A stretch of 64,000 bases of DNA from Combretum micranthum (GCA_024138025.1 JAMXBD010002486.1:62001-126000), one strand, 5' to 3'; positions 10,904 through 23,960 are shown, counted from the stretch's first letter. The notes: a model not told the origin generated them from the letters alone. Numbers and translations are program-made.

Positions 10904-13900
10904 TGTAACATCCCCGTGTGATAGTTATGTTGTACATATCATCTCCAAGCAATATGTACAAGGCATTCTGTTACTAGGTGGGTTTCTGATTAAGTTTTAA
11001 TATGAGAAATCGTTATTAATTTTTATAAAAATTCTACCAAAGTGCCATTTGTTTATCCATGGTTCGAGTTTATCAAAACCTATAACATTTAACTTGGTTA
11101 GAGAATAAGTTTCACAAATAATTGTTTATAAATGTTACCCATAGGGCCTATAAAAAGATTATAACTAAAATACAATGCTTTTGAACTTAAAGGTCCACGT
11201 TGAATCAAACCAAAATTTGATACTTAATTGATTACAGTCATCCAAGTATATAAAACATGATTACAATAAAACTCTTCCAGGGAAACTAGTAAAACCCAAG
11301 TCTGGTACATCGTCATCTAATTGAGTCATCCTACGTATCTCTATTCCCCAGTGAATTACTAGTAGACCTGAAAGATTACTAAAATGAGCTACAAAGCGCA
11401 GTACACAGTAATATAAGTACGTACCTCATGTCACATGCTCCCAATCTAATGCATCAACCACAGTTTAGGTTACTTAAATTGAAGTATACAAATAAGGTAT
11501 CCCTAGCATCCTAAAAATACTAATACGCACAAGAGTACTCATGACTCCCTTTAAACAAAAAGGGTAGGGTTCCTTCAGGGGATTACATACCAAAAATTTG
11601 GGTTCGATAGGTCCCTATAACTTACTAGAAAAGAAAGAAGGAAATAGTTTCATCTGTGTCATCTCTTCATAGGCTGCCACCAATGAGCATGGTCCATTGT
11701 GATGCTTTATACAACATCCCATAACACTATATAACACGTTACAACTTTGTACATGCTCCTAGTCAGCTATTCGATCTTAGAAATTTCCTTATCAACTACC
11801 TGCCGAGCTTAACCATGCAACCGTAGGGGCCTAGACACCTAAATTACCACATCATCCTGAAGTTACGATTAGACTCGCAACCCAATTTGAGGGTGCCCTT
11901 CCTGGAGTAAGTGGCTAAGCACAAACCAACACTCAAATTAAGTTGAGTTTAAATTCTTGGTCTAGCTATTAATACTATCCTAGCTAGCAACATGCAATTA
12001 CTACGTACCTATCGGCTGGTCTGAGCTTGCCATCCCTTTCCAAGCTTGATATCCAATAATTGTTCATAATTGAAGTCAAGAATTAGCTCCAAATTTACTA
12101 CCTTTATTTCATTCATGTTATTTGTTACAACTATGTCACTTTAGTTCAACCATATCTAGTTAGTCAAGTAGGTTATGGTCAGTTTTGGGGCTTAGGTTAA
12201 CCGTCCTTTAGAGGGCTATACTTTGTGGGGCCTCAATTCTTAACCTTTCAAGAATAGGTTTTGATAGTCCACTAATCTCGTTTAGTTCTTAGTGTCCTAC
12301 TCCAATTATTAAGTATGAATTTCTTTAATTTATGTGAGGCATTTGAACTTATTGTGGTTGGATGACATACATCATGAATATGGTGTAAATACTTGCTAAA
12401 TTTGTATTTTGAACTCCTTGGAAAATTACTTATACTTAAGGAAAGAAGCAGGTCAAATTTCGTGCAATTTAAGCGAGAACTGAAGAAGTTATAAGGGTCT
12501 AGAAAAGAGCATGACTAATACACGAGAAGACCTATATCCTCATGTTTTGGTACATGACTAGATGCATTAATTGTGTTCATGTTGTGTTCTTCCAATGTTT
12601 AGGGGTTGGAAAGGTAAATGAGATGAAACACGACGTCGTGTTTCCCCTGTACTGTTCTGGGATTAAAGGTATTTAAAAACAGAGAGGAACGGGCAGATAT
12701 GTCACCCCATGTTTTAGTTGTGTTTTTCTGGGAAACTATATTTTTCCATGTTTTTAGGGTCAAAAGGTTACACGGCTTGATCCTCAAGTTCGTTTACTAG
12801 TCGTATTCTTTTGGGTTTTCATTGTTTTGAGCTTAAACTTAGTTTTTTCAATGAAAAGTGTTTTTGGATGACTTTTGGGGGTTTCAAAGAGCTAAAAGAT
12901 CATGCTTGAACCTAATCTTCATTTACTATGACTCACCATCCTTGAAAACATGTTTAATCATAAATTTATAAAAAATTTAAGCATGAATCCATCACTTTAC
13001 AACTCTAGCATCAACTATACCAAAATCCATGACTCACAACTCATTCAAATAAAACCTAACCTTTAAATTACACCTAAAACATCATTTAACACTACCATAG
13101 TAGACCCAACTCCAAAACCATCATAATCTCATGAAAATAAGTTAGTTTTGATGTCTTACCTTATTCTAAATGATGGTTATCACTTGCATCAATTGAGAAG
13201 GGAGTTTAAGACTCTAAAATCACTTCAAAACTTGATTTCTTGACAGTCCAAATATGTATCAACTTACCTAAGTCAGTTTTCATACTTAAAATGTTAAAAT
13301 ACTCACATTACATCATCTTAAAATCTCATGCTTATCTTAACATAAATTTTCTTGTGATGGTGGATCTTTTTCCTCTTCTAATACTACCTCATCCTCTCCT
13401 CTTTCCTCATATAAAAGACATCACATGAGTTAATTAGTGCCACGCTTTGCTAATTTCACTTATTTAGCATTAGGAAAGGGTTGAGGTATTAGATAACCTT
13501 ACTTAGGTCGTGGGAGGGTTTCAAAAGGGAAGAAAGCAGAAAAAAAAAAAAGAAAAAGAGTATTTATATGAGAAAAGAAATTAGGGTTATAGACAAGGAA
13601 AAAGAGACCTCCTTTTAGGGTTTTACCACATGGCTAGCTTTTGTGCATCTAAATATTAGTTTTTGATAGTTTAGGGTTGTTAATTAAACTCTTGACCTAA
13701 CAAGGATTTAAATATGTCAAATAAATCTAATTTATTTACAATTTTAAAATTTTAATTTATGTAAGTTCCCAGTTTGGGTTAAAAATGTAATTTTACGAAA
13801 TTAGAGCTCATAACTGATTATTTTGATTTTTCTTATAAAACTTTCATTTAAAGAACTATTATTAGTTTCTACTTTACTTTTATTTTGATATTCAAATTGA

Positions 13901-14050
13901 ATTTTAAATTTTCAAAATTTTGGTTCTCGGTTTAAGGAAAATTTGGAAATTCTAAAAAATTTAGTCATTTAATTTCATATGTCACATTAGTTAGTTTCCA
14001 TTAACTTTGTTTGATTTTTATTTCTTATGAATGGTGTTTGGATCATTTCA
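10904..14050. mobile_element. Solo LTR or LTR-like insertion of 3,147 bp in the MULE transposase gene
   Basis: It begins TGTAACATCCCC and ends ATCATTTCA, so it has TG...CA ends, and it is flanked by perfect 5-bp copies AGATT. MULE coding text stops directly before it and resumes directly after it. No gag or pol was recognised inside, so a long solo LTR is the simplest reading. On the minus strand it would end in GGGGATGTTACA, a common plant gypsy LTR ending, and a TATAAATA-type box lies near 13560-13570 about 490 bp from that 5' end. Minus orientation is therefore likely. The small open frames within it look incidental. Confidence 0.75.
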
Positions 14051-14055
14051 AGATT
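14051..14055. repeat. Target-site duplication AGATT, right copy
   Basis: Identical to 10899-10903. Confidence 0.85.
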
Positions 14056-15486
14056 GAAGACACATATGGGTATGTGATGTCAATAAGGAAAAGTTAGAGG
14101 CAAAAAGGATAGCAATTGAAAATGTGAATGGTGATTGAGATGAATTATATAATGAATTGCCAAAACTAATGACTGCTACCAAAAGAACTAACCTACATAC
14201 ACATAAAGCATGAAAAGTACGATCAACTGAAAGTGAGAATGACATGGTCTTTGCAAGATTGTTTTGGGCATTTAAGCCTTGCATAAAAGACTTCAAACAC
14301 TGCAGGGCTGTTATTAGTGTTGATGGGACTTTTTTGTGTGAAATATGTCCACATAGTTTATTGATTGCATGTTGTGTAGATGGAGCGAATCATATCATTC
14401 CACTGGCATTTGCATTTGTGGATAAGGAATCAAGTGACATGGTCATGATTCCTAGAAAAGCTAAAATGATGCCTTGAAGGATTGCACAATGATGATTACG
14501 CAATATGTCTTATCAAATTAACACAAATGTATAATAAAAGTGTTAAAGGATAAGAACGTTAGATGGTAGCCCCCCTTTGCACAATGAAGAATGTATAAAA
14601 CATGCTACTAGCAATTTCAACACAAAATACAAAAGTCATTATCTAAAAAAAGCTAGTAACAACAATAAAATTTCAGATACAGGAAAGAAGATTGAATTCT
14701 ATATGGAGGAGATAATGAAGAGACACAAAACTGCTACAAACTACTTTGTAAGCATACCAATTCAGTAGTGGACCGGAGCATTAGATGGGAGTTTTAGATA
14801 TGGTCAAATGACAATAGATCTTAGTGAAAGCTACAATGCAGTTTTAAAAGATAGAAGATCATTGCTTGTATCAGCCTTTGTTCTGAAAATATTCTATAAT
14901 CGTGTTAGTTGTTTTGATAAAAGATGCAATGAAGCACACAAGGCTATAAGAAAAGGATAAAACTTACCCTAACTGGGTTAGAACCAAGATAGAAAAATGG
15001 AGAAGAATAGCTACTCGACATAAGGTAGTTACATTTAATAGAACAATTGGCATTTTTGAGGTGCAAATAGGAGTCTATTTTATAGATTATGGTAAAAAAA
15101 GGTGGCCATTATTATATGGTTAATATCCTAAATAACACATGTAGCTGTAACAAGTGGTGAACATTTAAAATACCATGCTCGCACGCCTTTGCAGCCATGG
15201 CACATGTGAAAGTAGATCTCATGCAAAAAAATGAAAGATGGTTTTATTGGGAAAACCAGCTAACCTACTATAGGAGCAATTTTTAACCTCTAGGGGATAG
15301 GTGGACATGGATACATATAGAAGAGATGCCATGCATACATTTAAAGTATGAAAAGATTACAGAAAAAGGAAGACCAAGAACATGCATGTTCCATAATGAA
15401 ATGGATCTAAAGGAAAAACCTACAAAGAATTGTTGTGGAAAATGTTGAAAAAAAGGTTACGACATAAGAACTGGTCTAAACAATTA
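14056..15486 (+). pseudogene. MULE transposase, catalytic and SWIM zinc-finger part
   Basis: 14244-14477 reads LFWAFKPCIKDFKHCRAVIS followed by VDGTFL, the block carrying the first catalytic Asp of MULE transposases (codon about 14322-14324), then PLAFAFVDKES. About 14570-14770 reads HATSNFNTKYKSHYLKK, as in the family. The block that should hold the second catalytic Asp, about 14480-14570, is not recognisable. At 15140-15203 C-S-C...C-S-H-AFAAMAHV gives the SWIM zinc finger, with one stop codon inside it. About 15380 reads RPRTCMFHNEMD, the usual C-terminal basic region. Many stops and frame changes make it non-functional. Text at 15488-15620 looks like an intron ending tttgtacag. Confidence 0.8.
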
Positions 15487-15620
15487 GGTAACAAATTAAG
15501 AATAACAAATTTAAAATGTTTTTATTTTTATCATGATGTATTTATATCATATGAATGGTTATTATATATTAATACAATTATTTTACGAAAACTAACAAAT
15601 ATTTACTTTAATTTGTACAG

Positions 15621-16340
15621 ATGGATCCAAGACTAGCTAATAGATCATTATTAGCATAGCAACAGACACATATATCATAGATTTTATGGGGCGGAGAGGT
15701 GTAAATTTGGACTAAAATATGTATAGAATTGATTTAGTCATATTGTCTATTTATATATAATCTATATAATTTTTGTAGGAGCATATTATCTATTTATATA
15801 TAATCTATTTAATTTTTGTAGGAGCATATACTAGTGATATGCAAACAGGGTGAGGCATTATTAAAGAACCTAGAGGAGATGAGTGATGCATATGATGCTC
15901 ATATAGACCCTTATCTTAAGTAAGTTAGATTTTCTGGTGTAGCCTATCTATCGTTTATACAACTGGATTAGGCTTTGATCATAACATCGGTAGAGAGATG
16001 GAAATCAAAGACTTATACCTTCCATATGCCACATTGAGAGGTTGGGTTGGCATTACAGGATATTTCTATAGAATTTGGATTGCCCATTGATGGACAGGTA
16101 GTGACATGGAGCACAACACATAGTTGGTGTGATTTATGTGAGCGCTTATTAGGGGTTAAACCGAATAGTGAGCTACTGCATGGTCAGAGGTGGAGGATGA
16201 GTTTGTTGAAGGGTATATTATTACAGGGTCTACCAGAGTAGATAGGTGGGACTGCCATTTAACGCCATGTGAGGGCAAATGTGTTATTATTAATAGGTAG
16301 CATACTAGTCCCTACTACATCCTCTAGCATAGTGTGTAGG
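15621..16340 (+). pseudogene. Plant mobile domain (PMD), N-terminal half
   Basis: The text after a probable splice acceptor reads DPRLANRSLL, then across a second intron-like gap AHIDPYLK. Next come ALIITSVERWKSKTYTFHMP, LQDISIEFGLPIDGQVVT, WCDLCERLLGVKP, a hydrophilic segment, and finally RHVRANVLLLIGSILVPTTS. That order of motifs is the N-terminal half of the plant mobile domain (aminotransferase-like, PMD), a domain of transposon origin also found in host proteins such as MAIL1 and MAIN. Stops occur in several places. The domain breaks off near 16340 and its C-terminal half appears at about 22836. Confidence 0.75.
15741..15826. repeat. 43-bp tandem duplication carrying a 3' splice site
   Basis: Units 15741-15783 and 15784-15826 differ at two positions. 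Each ends with ttttttgtag-like text followed by gagca, so the probable intron acceptor before the PMD coding part is present twice. Confidence 0.85.
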
Positions 16341-16351
16341 AAAACGCAAGT

Positions 16352-16441
16352 AATTAATTAGTGGAGACCCACATAAATATACGATTTGACTGCTAACATT
16401 AATTAGTGGAGACCCACATAAATGTACAATTTGACTTGATT
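16352..16441. repeat. 45-bp tandem repeat, two units
   Basis: The text attaattagtggagaccc and what follows recurs at an offset of 45 bp (gtggag at 16361 and 16406). It lies in the presumed copia LTR or at its border with the PMD. Confidence 0.8.
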
Positions 16442-16542
16442 AGTTTCCAAAATTGATGTTAGAGCTGCTATGTATAAATTTGACCTCTGTACACATTATT
16501 TTATGAAATATACATGATTCATTCTTTTAAATTCTAAGATTC

Positions 16543-19500
16543 TGTAAACCTCCGAAGTTTTGTAATCAATTTAAAGCTTAAACCCTAATTAGAAGTCAAT
16601 CGCATTTCTAAAGTCAACAAAACCCTAGTCTACCGTAATCGCTTAAATCGACATCCCTATTTAAGAAACCTAGGAAAGTAAGAAAGAGTTTAGTGAGTAG
16701 AATAGTTCGTAATTACCTAAGGAAGCTTAAAAAGATCAGTTTTGTAAAACCGTGACTCGTTTTGAACCCGATCGAACACAGTTCTTGAAAAACGTGTCTC
16801 AGGGCTCGGAATAGTAAAAATATTCTGAATATACCGTTAGACTCGTAAAAATATAATATTTTCAAAAATATCAATTTCATAATTTTTCGATAGCTAAAAA
16901 TATCAGATATCGCATTTATACGCATATTTTCTTACTACCGGTACTTAAATTGTCATGTCTACTTTACATTACACTATTATACATATATTCTCACTATTTA
17001 TCTATCTCTACTTTTTCTTACAACCTACTCTTACAACCCATACCTCTATTTCTTCCATATTTTCTTTTCCAATACAACTTCACATCTTTCATATCTTACT
17101 TTTAATTAACAAAAATACAAAAAAATAAAATTTTCCTCCCTCTTTCTCTCAAAATTGCGTTGGCCCCTCTCCTCTTTCTCTCCAATTTATTTCATTTTTA
17201 TTTATTTAATTAATACAAATTATCTCCTACATTTTCCTATAAATACCCCCTCTTACTTCCACTTCTTTTACACCTCTCATATACTAAAGTTACTCTCCCA
17301 AATTTCTACAAGAAATCTCTCCCAAGAAGTTCTCTCTAGTTTAGTTCTTTTAGGTAATTTTTCTTCAAGTTTTTTTATATTCATTTACTTAGTATGAGCT
17401 TAGTGTGTGTTTTCTAAACCATGAAGGTTAAATAAAGCAACAATAGGTTCATACTTTGTTTTTGTTCATCATCTAATTTCTTTATGTTGCTTTTATATCT
17501 AATATATCTATATAACTATATATATCTTTTAGAGTATATAAGCTCATTTATTTTGTAATTTATTTACTTTTCTTGCAATTTATTTACTTTCATATTGTTT
17601 TTAAGACTAGTCTTTCTAGCCTTAGACTTGTCCTCATCAAGTCAAAACATATTCTTTTTCTTTTAGGACTAGTCTTTTCTTAGTTCCGGGATACCTTGAT
17701 GAAGCTAAGGTTCCAATACTTGATTTATTTCCTTATTAATGTTTTTTTATGTTTCCATAACTTTATAATTCATATTCATGCATGAACATAATGAATTTTT
17801 GTCTCAACAAAATAAATGAGGAAATGTTTTCTTAAAATAAAGATTCTTTTCTAGAAATAAAAGTAGGAAGTAAATTTTTCTAAAACTAAGAAGTCATCTT
17901 AACAAACTTAGAGGAGTTCATAAGAATGTTTATAAACATACATGACATAGAAAGGACTTTTTGAAATAAACAAAAGGTTCTACAAAAACTTCACTTTTCA
18001 TCAACTGCTAGAAACTCTTTTTCATCAAAATAGAATGATTACAAGAAACCAAGAAATTATTTCTCTAAAGATAGAAGTGTTATTACTTTCAAAAGTGTTG
18101 GAAACTAAGCTTAGAAAATAAAATCATTCCTTAGGAATTTAAAGAGATTACGGAAATAAAATTTAGGAAAAGAAAAATACACATTTGAAATAACTTAAGA
18201 TATTTTCAAAAGAGGAATATTTCAAAAGTTCTCACTTTCCAAAAATATTTAAAAGACTTACTTTTTATTTGAGACAACTTCATTAAACTTCATACATTTG
18301 ATATGAGTCAATAAATGTATGTATATACATTTCAAAGGTTTTACAATTGATATAATACTTATCTCTTCAAAATGAGCTTTGGATAAAAGAAGGAAAACAA
18401 GTTTATAAAAATTCGTGGTGAATCTGCTCGCCACTTTTTCGGAACCCAAACGACTTAGTTTGATGAAAATAAGTTTAGAAATAGATAGAGCTTTTTGAGT
18501 AGGTAGAAAACGGTATATTATATATGAAATTCCGAGTTAAAATGAGCAAGTTATGGCCATTTTAAGTTGGAATTTCCTCTTATACGATTTTACCGCGATT
18601 TTAAGAAAAGTTTAGAATCTTCAAGAATAGAAATTTCATGAAAGACTCATTTTGGGTATTTCATCTTGTTTAGGTAGAGAATGACCCGAGATCACCTTCC
18701 CGTAAGATTACTTTGATTAGGATCTACCGACATGGAGTGAGTTAATCCTTTACTAAGTTACATTTCCTTGTTTGTGCCTGTAAGTAGTAGCACTAGGAAT
18801 TAAGAAAAAGATAAATGGATAATTGTTGTGTGACTTGGAATTATGATTGGTTGAATATAAATTAAGAATATCGAAAGAAGGTTTGATAAATAAATTGTGA
18901 TTCTTGTATTGATATGATGAAAATTGTGTTGATCGCCTTTAACTTGAACTCAACATTATTTGGTTAAATATATATTAAAATTAAATCATACATATCATAA
19001 TTGTGAGTCGTATTTATTTCACTACTATTCTTCGTGTGGGGAAATGAGGAAATGGTAGTGGTGGCTAGTAGGAGCCGGAAAGTCTATATGGGCTAGTAGG
19101 AGCTAGGAAGTCTACAGGGCGAGTAGGAGCTAGTAAATATGTAAATATTGATGGTCGTATGGGCCTGTAACCTCCCAACCCTCGACATGGAGGGCGTAAA
19201 ATCCATGCTACACTTGATTTCCAGTTAATCATGTGTATTTTTTTTGCTCATGTGTTTGATGCATTCTCATATGCTTGATTAAATACTTGCTTGCTTTATG
19301 GAAATGTTCTATAGATGGGAATTATCTCACTAAGCTAGATTTGCTTATACCCTTATAGCTTTTTGTTACAGTATGATTACCTTTTGGTTGGCCCTAAGGA
19401 GCCCCGTATGTCAGGTACGGCCTTAAGCTACTAGGAGTTTTTGGAAGAAGCTATATGTATTTAAGTTTTGAACATAGGCTTCTAGGAAAATCTCTATAGT

Positions 19501-19792
19501 AGGCTTGTATTATAGTTGCTATTATTCTATTGAAAGACTTTTAAGACGGGGGAATGCCCCTAAGATGATGTAAGGAATTATTATTTAAATGAAGATCTCA
19601 TGTTTATTTATATAAGTTCTTACTTGCTTTTATTATCTACTTAAATGTAATACCCCTGCGAGTCTTTTACTATCTTGGAAGCACGCCTTGCATGTGATAT
19701 TGAAGCTCCTGCATGACTAAAGTTGTCATTCATTAGCTTTAATATTATATGCGGTGAATTGCCACGTTAAGGGTACCCTCCGGGGCATGACA
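16543..19792 (+). mobile_element. Solo LTR of a long-LTR Ty3/gypsy element, 3,250 bp
   Basis: It starts TGTAAACCTCCG, ends CTCCGGGGCATGACA, and is flanked by perfect 5-bp copies GATTC (16538-16542 and 19793-19797). No internal domain and no second LTR are present, so it was left by recombination between the LTRs of a full element. Length, ends and a TATA box (ctataaatacccc near 17240, about 700 bp from the start) fit the long LTRs of Tekay/Del-type chromoviruses; that clade name is an inference. Near 19060-19130 the word ctagtaggagc repeats three to four times. Confidence 0.85.
17236..17248 (+). promoter_or_regulatory. TATA box of the solo LTR promoter
   Basis: CTATAAATACCCC, followed by a pyrimidine-rich stretch of the kind usual after LTR transcription starts. 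Confidence 0.5.
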
Positions 19793-20039
19793 GATTCATA
19801 ACATCCTTCATACTTTGTTTTCTGCTACAAAAAAAAAAGTTTTTTTTTTCAAGTCATGTAGTCAATTTCCAGCCTTCATTGCTGGAAATTTTTTCTGCCC
19901 TCTTTCTTAATCTGCTTCCTTTGTTAATCAACCTTCATTGCTGGTTGTTTTTCACTCTTGGAATTTTTTTTTTCAGAGCAGAACTTTTTTGGGGTTGTTT
20001 ATTTTTGTATTTTCTAGACAACACATCTTCTACCCATGG

Positions 20040-22805
20040 GATATCAAGTAAGAAGTAGTGGATAAGTCCATATGTTTGGAATACCACAGGGTAAACCTGC
20101 ATCATAGGAGCTAAGTAGCCTTAACCAAGAGGAGATTGAAAAGTTGAGGTCTCTTATCAATAGTCTTGGATGGCCTTTAGGTGCTTGTTCTTCGACATAT
20201 TCAGGTAAATTTCCCTTTTCCTTTGGATTAAATGCCTCGGATATAGCCTTCACTAGTTCTTGGATCATGGATTTAGGAGCAACTGACCATATGACCCATT
20301 TCATCCAATTCTTTCCTAACTTATAAACCATGTCCTAGTAGTAGGAAAATAGCCATAGCCGATGGATCTTTAGTAACTATGGCTGGTGTAGGGGATGTCA
20401 AAATTAGTCCATCTTAACCTTGAGAAATATTCTTCATGTCCCTAAATTATCCACAAATCTTGTGTCTATACAAAAACTCACCAAGATTTGTGTTGTAATG
20501 TGATTTTCACACTAGTTATTGCGTACTTCAAGACAAAGATTCAGGGAAGACGATTGGACATGCTAGGAAATGAAATAGCCTTTACTATCTTGAAGGACTA
20601 AGTTAGTTGAATATGACCAAGAGCACATTATCTTATTCTTTCATATCTGAGTCAATTCTATCAAATAAAGAGAAAATCCTTCTTCACCACTTTCGGCTAG
20701 GATATTCGTCATTTAGGGTAATTAAGACTATGTTTCTCTTGTTGTTAACAAGTTTGAATGCTGAAGATTTTTATTGTGAAGTGTGTGAATTTGCTAAACA
20801 CAAGCGTATAACTTTTCCAATTAGTAATAAAAAAAGTTCTGTTCCTTTCTATCTTATTTACAGTGATATTTGGGGTCCATCTCTTATCTCTAATGTTTCT
20901 GGGGCAAGATGGTTTGTTTTTTTCATTGATAGTTGTACACGTGTTACTTAGATTTTCTTGCTTAAACACAAGTTTGATGTTAGTACCATACTTTCAAATT
21001 TTTGTTCTATGATCAAAAACCAATTTGGGGCTAATATAAAAAGGTTTAGGTCAAATAATGCCAGGGATTACTCCAATAAAATTCTTACCACATGTTTTTG
21101 AAAATCGGGAATAATTCATAAGTCATCTTGTATTAATACCCCACAACAAAATGGGATAGATGAAAGGAAAAATGGTCATTTGCTTGAAAAATGCTAGCCC
21201 TGTTGTTTCATAAACACATGCCTAAGACTTTTTTGGGGGAAGCTGTTCTTACGACCAATTATCTCATAAATCGATTACCTTCTAGAGTCTTCAAGAGTCC
21301 TATGGATATTCTCTCGTCTTTTTACCAAAATCTAAACATTATAAACAATGTTATCCCAAGAGTTTTTGGGTGTCTATTCTTTGTTCATGTCCATAGTTAA
21401 AATAAAGGGAAATTGGATCCAAGGGCTCTAAAATGTGTTTTTGTTGGTTACTCTTCAACTCAAAAAGGGTATAAATGCTACTACCCTTCATCAAAGAAAT
21501 TATATTTCTTAATAAATGTCACATTGAAGGAACAAGAGTTTTATTTCATCAATCCTCATCTTTAGGGGGAGAGTTCATCTAAGGAACATAATGAAGGTTT
21601 CTTTTATCTTATTTGTCAATGAACCCCAAAGCTTGTTCTAAACCCGCATCTAAACCTGTGTTTGAATCTCAACCAGTGTCTAAACCTGAATCTGTGTCCG
21701 AGCTTAAACTTGTGTTTGAGTCTGATCTTGCTTTTAGCAATAGGAAATTTGATAAGGTGTGTGAACTGAATCTATGTCTAAGCTTGAACCTATATCTGAG
21801 TTTGCAAGAAAAAAGAATGTTATTTCTACACTGATGCAGGTTCAAGAGCCTGACCTGAATCCTTTAAATGAGCTAACAATCTCTAGGCCTTCATTACAAG
21901 ATGAAAGTAAAGTTCAGGTGAATGATCATGACCAGGACCTACCAATTGCCATTAGAAAAGGAACCAGAGAATGCGCAAAACGACCACTATGCCCTCTTGC
22001 ACACTTTTTATCCTTTAAAAGGTTCTCACCATCTCACAGAGCCTTTCTTATAAGCCTAAATACCATTACCATCCTTACCAGTTTATCTAAGGCATTGTCT
22101 AATGAAAAATGGAAAGAAGCTATGAATGTAGAGATGGAAGCTATAAAAAAGAACAAAACCTGGGAGTTGGTAAAGTTACTAGCAGGAAAGAGGCCGATAG
22201 GATGTAAGTGGGTGTATACAGTAAAGTAGAAAACAGATGGATCCATTGAGAGATACAAAGCCAGATTGGGGGCTAAAAGGTACACATAGACTTATGGGAT
22301 TGATTAGCTAGAGACTTGCTCCTGTTGCCAAGATGAATACAATTAGAGTGTTATTGTCTCTTGCAGCTAATTTTGATTGGGAGTTGCTGCAATATGATGT
22401 AAAAAATGCATTCTTGCATAGAGAATGGGAAGAGGAGATCTGCATGGAAGTTCTACTAGGTTATGGAAAGAACTTAGATGCTGATATCGTATATAAGTTG
22501 AAGAAGGCACTGTATGGTCTTAAGTAATCACCACGAGCATGGTTTGGGAGGTTTGCTAGAGTGATGTTGGCCATGGGATACAAACAAAGTTAAGGAGATC
22601 ACATACTATTTATTAAACACTCTTCATTGGGGGGAGTTACTACTCTTTTGGTGTATGTAGATGACGTAATTGTAACAAGAGATGATAATAAAGAAAAAGA
22701 AATTCTGAGTCAATGTTTAGCTAAGGAGTTTGAGACCGAGGCGTTAAGGAGGTTGAAGTATTTTCTAGGAATTGAGGTAGTACACTCTAGGCAGGGAATT
22801 GAGTA
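20040..22805 (+). pseudogene. Copia gag-pol remnant: gag end, protease, integrase, reverse transcriptase
   Basis: In order: gag end with NQEEIEKLRSLINSLG (about 20125). Protease with WIMDLGATDHMT (about 20261-20296), where the catalytic D-S/T-G box reads DLG. GAG-pre-integrase with HHFRLGYSSF and CEVCEFAKHKR (20680-20810). Integrase core with SDIWGPS, ARWFVFFID and [12 protein letters not shown] (20860-21180). A linker rich in S, K, P and E repeats (21613-21800). RT with WKEAMNVEMEAI, GCKWVYTVK, DVKNAFLH and the catalytic LVYVDDVIV (about 22650-22680). Stop codons and frame changes occur throughout. The RT catalytic box is still intact, but protease and the 3' end are lost. Confidence 0.85.
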
Positions 22806-22835
22806 AATGATTAAGCTAATGCAAGCCTTCATAGG

Positions 22836-23960
22836 CATTGTCAGATTGCAAGATAGATCTTGATAATATACATCGTATGGATCTTAAAGGCAAATTAGGG
22901 GAGGATTGGATGATAAAACAAGCTAGGTTTATCACCCAGTGGGATGATAGATGATAGAGACTAATAAAGCCCCAACGTAATGACACACTACCGTCCATGG
23001 TCTCTATCGACTATTACGATTGGTATTATAGGATCACCCATAGATATATCAACTACTCAGGAACATTATTGGTTGCATTGGTACGTTTCTTATAAAAAAT
23101 CAATAGTTAAATATTCGTATATTATGATAACTTATTGTTCTTGCATATGAATGTGGTGGCAGACATTTATAAGGATCTGGGCATTTATAGATGTTGACGA
23201 GATGCATGCTCTAATAGATTTGGGGATTGATAGATTATAGGATATGGAGGCATTAAAATGTTATACCGAGATCAGCAGAAGCAACATTAGAAGATAGCAC
23301 AGGGATGAGGGAGAGGGAGAGGGAGAGGACCAAGACAGGTGTGATGGCAAGCACGAGATCATGACTAGTTGATAGATGAGGATGTGAATATTGCTCTACA
23401 TGTTGATCCAGTTCCACATCCACATACTCCTACAGGTGATGCTTCAAATCCTCCTATACATCCACTTGTAGGTGATGCTCCAGATGCTCTTATACATCTA
23501 CTTGCAATGCCTAATGTAGATCCTTCTCCTCATCCTCCTGTTCATATTGATTCAATTCAGCCTCCACATCTAGATACATAAAGTACTATAGATGCTCCAT
23601 CTCATTGTACTACTTTAGCTAATTAAGAGGGTCTATAATTTGATTTGAGGATCTTTTAGACACCCACCGAGAGAATATTAGAGTTGAACAATGTTACTCC
23701 ACGTACTCCTATGAAACTTGCTCGTCTAACATCATCATATATGGGAGAGGGAGTAACACAATTATAACAAACATAAAATTCTATGTTGATTCATTAATAT
23801 AATTAATGTATAATTTAACAATTTCTAATGCAATTACAATCCATTTTGCAGGTGGAACCTCGTCCTATGAGGATAGATGAAGAAAGACCAAGTGATACAT
23901 CTATAGTAAGAGATCTAAAAGAAAAAAAAGTTCAAAAGAATTTTCATTAAAAAAAAGAAA
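22836..23960 (+). pseudogene. PMD C-terminal half and proline-rich tail of the MULE-PMD element
   Basis: The text resumes with LDNIHRMDLKGKLGEDWM and IDYYDWYYRITHRYIN, the last conserved block of the plant mobile domain. A charged stretch RDEGEGEGED (23300-23330) follows, then an open frame at 23369-23581 with PHPHTPTGDASNPP-type imperfect repeats. After one stop comes TPTERILELNNVTPRTP and, beyond an intron-like gap, VEPRPMRIDEERPSD (about 23850-23900). Such low-complexity tails are common after transposon PMDs. The central PMD block is absent, matching the copia insertion and deletion. Several stops make it dead. Confidence 0.65.

Larger units (their letters stand above)
16340..22805 (+). 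mobile_element. Ty1/copia retrotransposon remnant (5' part to RT), inserted in the PMD
   Basis: Copia text in the order protease, GAG-pre-integrase, integrase, RT begins near 20040 and stops abruptly in RT at about 22805. RNase H and the 3' LTR are absent. Leader/LTR-like text at 16440-16542 (gtataaatttgacctctgta) continues at 19798 after the solo LTR is removed. The left limit is approximate. Because both the rest of the copia and the middle of the PMD are missing at 22805-22836, a deletion probably followed insertion. Confidence 0.65.

Noticed and set aside
20044..20331. Minus-strand open frame of 95 codons
   Set aside because: It is the shadow of the copia gag end and protease on the plus strand.
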